13,639 nucleotides of DNA from Alphaproteobacteria bacterium (lineage in GTDB: Bacteria > Pseudomonadota > Alphaproteobacteria > Rickettsiales > SXRF01): positions 1 to 13,639 of the forward strand of contig JAFATP010000074.1 of assembly GCA_019243895.1 (NCBI GenBank), given 5' to 3'. This document shows positions 8,753 to 13,639 of the stretch, one piece after another. Under the pieces are notes generated by a model that saw nothing but the letters and a program-made list of their open reading frames with translations, was not told where the DNA came from and did no database searches. Position 1 is the stretch's first letter; every line of letters starts with the position of its first letter. The translations under genes and the position numbers were made by a program.

Positions 8753-9412
8753 TTACCGCTTGCGCGCCAGCATTACGCCGTCGGCGATGCTTGCCAGCGC
8801 GCAATCCACGCGCTTATCGTCGCGGATTTTTGCGTTCAGCGCGCGCAGCGCTTTTGTATCTGCGTCCTGCTCCGCTTCATCCGCCACTGCCCCGCCCCAT
8901 AGCATATTGTCGAACGCCACCAGTCCGCCGGGACGCAGCAGCGTGAGGCAGGCTTCATAATACGCATCATACCCTACCTTGTCGGCATCGATGAACGCCA
9001 TATCGAAACTGCCCGCTCCTTCCTCGCGCTCCAGCCGCGCGAGCGATTCTTTTGCCGGAGCCAGACGCAGATCGATGCGGGCGTCTACCCCCGCCTCCTT
9101 CCAATAGCGGCGGGCGATATCCGTCCATTCCTTGCTGATGTCCAGCGCCACCAGCCGCCCGCCTTCCGGCAGGGCCGCTGCCATCGCCAGCGCACTGTAG
9201 CCGGTGAAGGTGCCAATCTCGATAATGCGCCCGGCGTTGATCAGCTTCACCAGCAGCGCCAGGAATGCCGCCTCGTCCGGCGTGGTGAGCATGCGGCTCA
9301 TGGGCAGTTTGGCCGTTTCTTCGCGCAGGCGGCGCTGCACCGGCGTTTCCCGGCTGATTACCTCCGTGAGGTAATGCGCCACCTGATCCGAAACAAACGG
9401 ATTGCCGCTCAT
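8753..9412 (-). CDS. Class I SAM-dependent O-methyltransferase (CCoAMT-like)
   Basis: A 219-residue enzyme of the cation-dependent O-methyltransferase family (caffeoyl-CoA/catechol O-methyltransferase type), which methylates hydroxyl groups of small aromatic or related molecules with S-adenosylmethionine. The SAM motif is IEIGTFTGYSALAMA (64-78); Asp91 in VALDIS probably binds the SAM ribose. Metal and substrate residues sit in FIDADKVGYDAYYE (Asp142, Asp144, Lys145) and VAFDNMLWGG (Asp168, Asn169). Length is normal for bacterial members. The ATG at 9412 overlaps the stop of the decarboxylase gene (ATGA) and has a strong AGGAGG six bases upstream, so it is the last gene of a three-gene operon. 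The substrate is not known; linkage to a 2-oxoacid decarboxylase suggests the pair may act on related metabolites. Confidence 0.92.
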   Translation of the reverse strand: MSGNPFVSDQVAHYLTEVISRETPVQRRLREETAKLPMSRMLTTPDEAAFLALLVKLINAGRIIEIGTFTGYSALAMAAALPEGGRLVALDISKEWTDIARRYWKEAGVDARIDLRLAPAKESLARLEREEGAGSFDMAFIDADKVGYDAYYEACLTLLRPGGLVAFDNMLWGGAVADEAEQDADTKALRALNAKIRDDKRVDCALASIADGVMLARKR

Positions 9413-11067
9413 GCTTTTCCTCCTGCTTTTTTGTCCGGATCGCGCAGCTCACCGAGCTTTTCGCCCATGCGCTGCAATGCACGGCTGCAACTGTCGCGCG
9501 GGATAACCACTTCGATCACCATCATTTCTCCGCCGGCGGCTGCCTGTTTCAGCGCCTGATCCAGCCCGCCCTTGGTGGTGACGCGCACCGCCTGGCCATA
9601 ATTCAACAATTCCTGAATTTTGGTGTAGCGCCACGGATGAATGTCATTAAACGGGCCATCGATGACGTGGCGCTGCGTGCCGTATCCGTCATTATTGAGA
9701 ATGCACACCACCGGCGCCATGCCGTATTTGGCAGCGGTGGAAAGCTCCATGCCGGTCATTTGAAACGCGCCGTCGCCGACAATGGCGTAGACCCTTCCTT
9801 CCGGATAGGCCGCCAGCGCGCCGATGGCGGCCGGCACGGCAAAGCCCATGGAGAGATAATAGGCGTCGGCGAGGAAATTATTGCGCTTGGAAGTGCGCAG
9901 GCTCATCGCCCCCAGCAGCGCATCGCCGGTGTCGCATATCAGCGTGGCGTCTTCCGGCAGGTTCAGGCCCAGAATGCGGAAGAAGGCTTCGGCATCGAGC
10001 TTTTCCTCCCGCTCATTTTCGCCCAACGGCTTCAGCGCTTCCGGCCGCGGCGGCAGCGTGAACGATTTCGGCAGCAGCTTGGCGCGCGCAAGGCCCAGCA
10101 GAAAATCCGCGAACTGTACGTTTTCATAAGCATGCAGGCCGATGCGCACCTTCTCGGTGTTGGCCAGCAGCGTGTGGCGGCGCTCCAGCTTCGCGGTGTT
10201 CAGGCCCAGGAACACGTCCGTGATGAATGCGCCGAGCATGATCACGCAATCGCTGCCTTCCACGTAAGCCTGCACGCCGGCCTCGGACAACCCGCCGCTA
10301 TAGACGCCGAGATACAGCGGGTTATTTTCCGAAATGATGCTCTTGGAGAGCAGCGTGGCGGCAATGGGGATGTTGAACTGGCGGGCGATCTCCAGCGCGC
10401 GGTCGGTGAGCCCGTGGCGGTGCAGCTCCACATCGGCGATGATCACCGGCTGTTTGGCCGCCGCGATCAGCTCCAGCGCCTCGGCAAGCGCCGCTTCCAG
10501 GTTTTCCTGGTCGCTTTCCGGCGGCGGAATGTTGCGCAGCACGGGATGCTTCACCGGCAAATCCACCATGTCATACGGCAGCTCTATATAGCCGGGGCGG
10601 CACGACGCGCGCACCGCCGCCGCCACCCGCATGATTTCCTCTGCCGCCGATTCGGCATCCAGCAGCACGGCGGTGGCGCAGGTGACTTCTTCAAAGATGC
10701 GGCGCTGCGTGTCGAAGGTGCGCACCTTGTGATGCAGCAGCGGATCGTGTCTGCGGTCGCCGGGCGAGGGCCCGCCGGAAATCACGATCACCGGACTTTT
10801 CTCGGCATAGGCGCAGGCGATGGAATTCAGCATGTTCAGCCCGCCCACGCAATAGGTGACGCAGGCCACGCCCAGGCCACGCATGCGCGCGTAGCCGTCG
10901 GCGGCGAATCCCACCGAGGGTTCGTGCGTCATGGTGTAAAGCCTGATGGGCGATTGCTCCAGGCAGCGGAAAATGGGCAGCGCGAAATCTCCCGGGATGC
11001 CGAAAGCCGCATCCACTCCCTGGTTATGGAGATATTCAAACAGGAAGGAGCCGATGCTGTGGTGCAT
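9409..11067 (-). CDS. ThDP-dependent 2-oxoacid decarboxylase (pyruvate/indolepyruvate decarboxylase type)
   Basis: A 552-residue thiamine diphosphate enzyme, the usual length for pyruvate, indolepyruvate and phenylpyruvate decarboxylases, which turn a 2-oxoacid into an aldehyde and CO2. N-terminal PYR domain: GIPGDF with Asp27, and the ThDP-activating Glu49 in THEPSVGFAADGYAR. The catalytic His pair typical of this branch is at 112-113 (LLHHKVRTFD). C-terminal PP domain: ThDP/Mg motif GDGAFQ (431-436) through NND (458-460), then GYGTQRHVIDGPFNDI. Aligning this with Zymomonas pyruvate decarboxylase puts Gln465 where the catalytic Glu473 lies, which makes a plain pyruvate decarboxylase less likely. 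It follows the phosphoesterase gene by nine bases and overlaps the methyltransferase. The start has only AAGAG a few bases upstream. Substrate, aromatic or aliphatic, remains open. Confidence 0.88.
   Translation of the reverse strand: MHHSIGSFLFEYLHNQGVDAAFGIPGDFALPIFRCLEQSPIRLYTMTHEPSVGFAADGYARMRGLGVACVTYCVGGLNMLNSIACAYAEKSPVIVISGGPSPGDRRHDPLLHHKVRTFDTQRRIFEEVTCATAVLLDAESAAEEIMRVAAAVRASCRPGYIELPYDMVDLPVKHPVLRNIPPPESDQENLEAALAEALELIAAAKQPVIIADVELHRHGLTDRALEIARQFNIPIAATLLSKSIISENNPLYLGVYSGGLSEAGVQAYVEGSDCVIMLGAFITDVFLGLNTAKLERRHTLLANTEKVRIGLHAYENVQFADFLLGLARAKLLPKSFTLPPRPEALKPLGENEREEKLDAEAFFRILGLNLPEDATLICDTGDALLGAMSLRTSKRNNFLADAYYLSMGFAVPAAIGALAAYPEGRVYAIVGDGAFQMTGMELSTAAKYGMAPVVCILNNDGYGTQRHVIDGPFNDIHPWRYTKIQELLNYGQAVRVTTKGGLDQALKQAAAGGEMMVIEVVIPRDSCSRALQRMGEKLGELRDPDKKAGGKA
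9419..9424 (-). promoter_or_regulatory. Ribosome binding site of the O-methyltransferase
   Basis: AGGAGG on the minus strand, six bases before the ATG at 9412 and inside the 3' end of the decarboxylase gene. It is the strongest such site in the operon and suggests that the methyltransferase is translated well despite its last position. Confidence 0.65.
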
Positions 11068-11076
11068 GAGTCTCTT

Positions 11077-12423
11077 TCAATGAAGCGTTAAAGCGTCGGT
11101 CAGATCCGCCGCCTGCGCGTCGCGGGAGCCGAGCGGCGGCAGGCCGAACCGGGTTTCGATGAGTTTCAGAATAGACGTTGTGTCATAGACAGTATGATCG
11201 ACAAAACCCTTTTTTGCAAAAGGTGAAATCACCAGCGTCGGCACGCGCACCCCCGGCCCAAAGCGGTCAATGACGAGAGGCGGCACGTGATCCCAGAATC
11301 CGCCGCCTTCGTCGAATGTCACGATGACAACGCTGCTTTTCCACGCCGGGCTGGCCTCGACGGCTTTCAGTATTTCGGCCAGATGCGCCTCGCCGGAGCT
11401 CATTTCCGCATAGCCGGGGTGCAGATTGAATTCACCGAGAGGCTTGTAAAACGCCACGGCGGGCAAGGTATCTCCCGCCAGGTCCCGCAGGAAATCCGCC
11501 TCGTCCTTCAAATGCTCTTTCCCGGCTTCGGTGCCGCTTGCATACGCCGCGAAATAGGCAAAGGGCTGATGGTGAAACTGAAATAACCCATCCGGCCTGC
11601 CGGAGAGCGCCGCATTCCATCCGCCCGCATACCACGCCCAGGAGACGTTTTTCTGCGAAAGCCGGTCGCCGATGGTGGGCATGATTTGCGGCGGCAGAAG
11701 CTGCGCCGCAGTCGCATTGACGGGATGCGGCCCGGCGCTTGGATAGAGCGTGTTGACGGCATCGCCCTCCGGCGTCACCGCACCGTCCTTGAGAAGCCTG
11801 CCCTCGGTATCCAGCTGAATGACCGCTTCCGGCGGCGCATGCCCGTAATGCGGCGTGCAGGCGCAGATCAGCCAGAAATGATTGAGGAACGAGCCGCCGA
11901 ACGCCGCATGAAAGAAATGATCGGCCACGGTATACGCTTTGCCGTAACGCCACAGCAGCGGCGCTTCTTTCTCATAGTACCCCATGGTAAGCCCGCCCGC
12001 ATCGGATATCGCCGCGAAGCGATCCATTTTCCCGTGATTAATCTGTGCGATATGCTGGTAGAAGCGATGCACCAGATCGCCTGTTTTTTCGCCCGGCGGC
12101 ACATACCCGTCCATGGCGAACGGCGCATTCGGCAGCGCGGCGGGAAACCGGGAATCCGGCTGCGGCGGTTGACGGCGCGTGTCCATCACCGGCGGCAACA
12201 CGCGGTATGGCTTCCCTTCGGGATCGGTTTGCGTGGATGTGGCCTGCGCCTGGTTCAACCCCTCCGCGCCCGGAAACTGCCCGAAAAGATTATCAAAGCT
12301 ATGGTTTTCCAGTGAGATTACAATGATATGCCTGATCGGCGCCAGGGATTCCGCCGTGGCCGCGCGCGCCGGAACCGAAACGGCGGCAATCGCAAGGCAG
12401 ATCACGCTTAGCAGCAGGCGCAC
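11077..12423 (-). CDS. Exported phosphoesterase, AcpA/phospholipase C family
   Basis: A 448-residue member of the phosphoesterase family that includes acid phosphatase AcpA and bacterial phospholipases C. It starts with a typical signal peptide (MRLLLSVICLAIAAVSVPARA, cleavage after about residue 21), so it acts in the periplasm or outside. Family motifs: HIIVISLENHSFDNLFG (32-48) with metal-type Glu39-Asn40, AAFGGSFLNHFWL (173-185) with Ser178 as likely nucleophile position, VIVTFDEGGGFWDHVPP (366-382) with Asp371, Asp378 and His379, and a late His410. I chose the GTG at 12423 because AGAGG stands five bases before it and it gives a tidy signal peptide; an in-frame TTG at 12438 would add five residues. 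It heads the operon with the decarboxylase. Phosphatase versus phospholipase activity cannot be decided here; the Ser-type site leans to the AcpA side. Confidence 0.88.
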   Translation of the reverse strand: MRLLLSVICLAIAAVSVPARAATAESLAPIRHIIVISLENHSFDNLFGQFPGAEGLNQAQATSTQTDPEGKPYRVLPPVMDTRRQPPQPDSRFPAALPNAPFAMDGYVPPGEKTGDLVHRFYQHIAQINHGKMDRFAAISDAGGLTMGYYEKEAPLLWRYGKAYTVADHFFHAAFGGSFLNHFWLICACTPHYGHAPPEAVIQLDTEGRLLKDGAVTPEGDAVNTLYPSAGPHPVNATAAQLLPPQIMPTIGDRLSQKNVSWAWYAGGWNAALSGRPDGLFQFHHQPFAYFAAYASGTEAGKEHLKDEADFLRDLAGDTLPAVAFYKPLGEFNLHPGYAEMSSGEAHLAEILKAVEASPAWKSSVVIVTFDEGGGFWDHVPPLVIDRFGPGVRVPTLVISPFAKKGFVDHTVYDTTSILKLIETRFGLPPLGSRDAQAADLTDALTLH

Positions 12424-12537
12424 GCATACCTCTTTCAAGAGCGCCCTACCCTACGCATTTGCGCACGCGCTGTCCAGCTTTGCTGGCGGGTGGAAAATAC
12501 TAGAAAATATGGTAGTTTAGATGTAATACTTGATGGT
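12424..12537. promoter_or_regulatory. Divergent intergenic region before the phosphoesterase and DHH genes
   Basis: This 114-base region separates two divergent units. The right half (about 12491-12537) is very AT-rich, unlike the surrounding GC-rich DNA, and probably holds promoters for both directions. TAGTAT on the minus strand (12497-12502) and TAATAC on the plus strand (12524-12529) are weak -10 candidates, without good -35 partners. The left half holds the phosphoesterase Shine-Dalgarno AGAGG (12429-12433) and a small dyad listed separately. Confidence 0.4.
12474..12486. repeat. Small inverted repeat, possible operator or leader hairpin
   Basis: CCAGC, TTT, GCTGG: a perfect five-base inverted repeat with a three-base centre, in the divergent promoter region and on the phosphoesterase side of the AT-rich part. 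It could fall in the 5' leader of the phosphoesterase transcript as a hairpin or bind a regulator. It is short enough to be chance. Confidence 0.25.
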
Positions 12538-13503
12538 ATGGTCAAGATAGCGGTTTTTTATCACTTCCCGTGCATTGACGGCGCGGCGGCGGCATGGGTG
12601 GCATATCAACATTGGGGCGATGATGCGGCCTATATTGGCGTGCAGCACGGCAGCCGCGAACTGCTTTTAAAGACCGTCGATGCGGCGGTCGATGACGGGA
12701 CGGACGTAGTGTTTGCGGATTTCTGCCCGCACCGCGAGCTGATGGAGTATATTGCCGAACGCGCGCATTCAGTGACTATTTACGATCATCATGTGAGCGC
12801 CCTGCGCGAGATGGAGCATTTCCGGCATCCGAAAGTGAGGCTGGTGCTGGACAAGCAACGCTCCGGCAGCGCCATCGTATGGGATGAGCTGTTCGCAAAC
12901 CGCCCCCGCCCGCCGGCCATCGAACTGGTGCAGCATGTAGACCTCGAAGACGACTCCCATGCGCATTTCCTTCCCATCGCGGCGTATGTGGATTCGTTCG
13001 ACATGGGGGACATCGGCAACGGAGGCATGGCGGAAATCAATGCGATATTCGCTACGATGAACGGTCTCAGCGCCGATGCCGTGGTGAAAGAGGGCAATCG
13101 GCTGCTGCACGCGCCGGACCACCGCGACGCCATCCGCAAAGCGTTGGATTCCATGTATTGGACGCGCCTTCAGATCCTCCCCGGCGCAGTGCCGGCGAAC
13201 GTGCCCATCGTGCATGCCAACATTCAGCAGTTAGGTCGGGAATTCAGCCTCCGCTTCAAGGATCTTGCCCGCGACTGTTCAAGCGGCGTGGCGCTTAGCT
13301 GGTATGAAGATGGAGATATCGTCCGCGTCAGCGTGCGCTCCGGCGGCGAGCCGGATGCCAGCGAAGTGGCGGCGCATATCGGCCGTCAGGGGCTGGGCGG
13401 CGGGGGCCACCGCACATCGGCGGCGGCGCAATTCACGCGCGACCAGTTCGCGCAGCAATTCAGGCGTCTCACCGAAGAAGAGACGACCGCCGCTCCTAAG
13501 TAA
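12538..13503 (+). CDS. DHH/DHHA1-family phosphoesterase
   Basis: A 321-residue cytoplasmic protein of the DHH superfamily, metal-dependent phosphoesterases that include RecJ, oligoribonuclease-like NrnA and cyclic-dinucleotide phosphodiesterases. N-terminal DHH domain: FYHFPCIDGAAAAW (7-20), a variant first motif in which His9, Cys12 and Asp14 replace the D.D of RecJ, as I recall from a subgroup with an H..C.DG box; Asp61 in VVFADF; and the name motif YDHHVS (82-87). Asp152 or Asp155 (YVDSFD) probably completes the metal site. The C-terminal DHHA1 domain ends with the substrate-binding GGGGHRTSAAAQF (287-299). The ATG at 12538 was chosen because homology starts there; a GTG at 12490 would add 16 residues. 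No Shine-Dalgarno precedes the ATG. The substrate, probably a small nucleotide or oligonucleotide, is not known. Confidence 0.88.
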   Translation: MVKIAVFYHFPCIDGAAAAWVAYQHWGDDAAYIGVQHGSRELLLKTVDAAVDDGTDVVFADFCPHRELMEYIAERAHSVTIYDHHVSALREMEHFRHPKVRLVLDKQRSGSAIVWDELFANRPRPPAIELVQHVDLEDDSHAHFLPIAAYVDSFDMGDIGNGGMAEINAIFATMNGLSADAVVKEGNRLLHAPDHRDAIRKALDSMYWTRLQILPGAVPANVPIVHANIQQLGREFSLRFKDLARDCSSGVALSWYEDGDIVRVSVRSGGEPDASEVAAHIGRQGLGGGGHRTSAAAQFTRDQFAQQFRRLTEEETTAAPK

Positions 13504-13558
13504 AAGTGGCACTACCTGTCATTTTCAGCTAAGTTATTTCCTCCCCTTATTACGCTAC

Positions 13559-13563
13559 AGGAG
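13559..13563 (+). promoter_or_regulatory. Ribosome binding site of the last gene
   Basis: AGGAG six bases before the ATG at 13570. It favours that start over the out-of-frame ATG at 13566, which is too close. Confidence 0.55.
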
Positions 13564-13569
13564 AAATGT

Positions 13570-13639
13570 ATGCGCCCCATGCTTCGCCTCTTTCTTACCG
13601 CCTTATTCTTATTTCCCGCCGGCGCGCTTGCGGATACGC
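13570..13639 (+). CDS. Start of an exported protein (cut by right edge)
   Basis: Only 23 codons are present. They read MRPMLRLFLTALFLFPAGAL followed by A-D-T, a textbook Sec signal peptide: basic N-terminus, hydrophobic core, and an ALA-type cleavage site right before the Asp. A good AGGAG precedes it. It begins 66 bases after the DHH gene on the same strand, so it could share its transcript or have its own promoter. The mature protein lies beyond the window and cannot be identified. Confidence 0.7.
   Translation, partial: MRPMLRLFLTALFLFPAGALADT

Noticed and set aside
9637..11091. A 484-codon plus-strand open frame opposite the decarboxylase
   Set aside because: Same situation: full antisense overlap with a clearly recognised enzyme and an Arg/His/Gln-rich product without motifs.
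13504..13569. Promoter for the last gene
   Set aside because: TATTAC at 13548-13553 resembles a -10 element, but no -35 fits at normal spacing and the gene may share the DHH transcript; too weak to list.

Overview
The window looks like a piece of an alphaproteobacterial chromosome (GC-rich, Gram-negative). The clearest pointer is an aconitase gene (acnA) directly followed by the cytochrome c maturation genes ccmA and ccmB, an arrangement I know from alphaproteobacteria. A GmhB-type heptose bisphosphate phosphatase (lipopolysaccharide heptose pathway) and at least one exported protein support a Gram-negative cell. I cannot fix the genus. I see no rRNA, tRNA, CRISPR array, transposase or integrase, and no gap between genes longer than about 130 bases.

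Layout. (1) 1-4090, minus strand: acnA, a conserved-looking small protein of unknown function, ccmA, and the 5' part of ccmB, which runs off the left edge. (2) 4220-7795, minus strand, in reading order: an M17 leucyl aminopeptidase coupled to a MarR-type regulator, then a small KTSC-domain protein, then a 498-residue protein that appears to join a YdcF/DUF218-like domain to a ParB-like domain. (3) 7924-8747, plus strand: gmhB and a 101-residue gene whose GTG start overlaps the gmhB stop. (4) 8753-12423, minus strand: a tight three-gene operon of an exported AcpA/phospholipase C-type phosphoesterase, a ThDP-dependent 2-oxoacid decarboxylase of the pyruvate/indolepyruvate decarboxylase type, and a class I small-molecule O-methyltransferase. 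(5) 12538-13639, plus strand: a DHH/DHHA1 phosphoesterase and the start of an exported protein cut by the right edge.

How the parts work together. The first block is core respiration: the TCA cycle enzyme aconitase and the ABC transporter subunits needed for c-type cytochrome assembly. The aminopeptidase-MarR pair is very likely one transcript, so the regulator may control its own operon; the divergent region it shares with gmhB holds a perfect 10-base palindrome. The decarboxylase-methyltransferase pair, joined by an ATGA overlap and preceded by an exported phosphoesterase, is the most pathway-like unit, but its substrate cannot be read from sequence.

The two items most worth following up are the unusual domain combination in the 498-residue protein and the decarboxylase operon, whose enzyme has Gln where pyruvate decarboxylases carry a catalytic Glu. 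I did not find a clear undescribed defence or mobile system.
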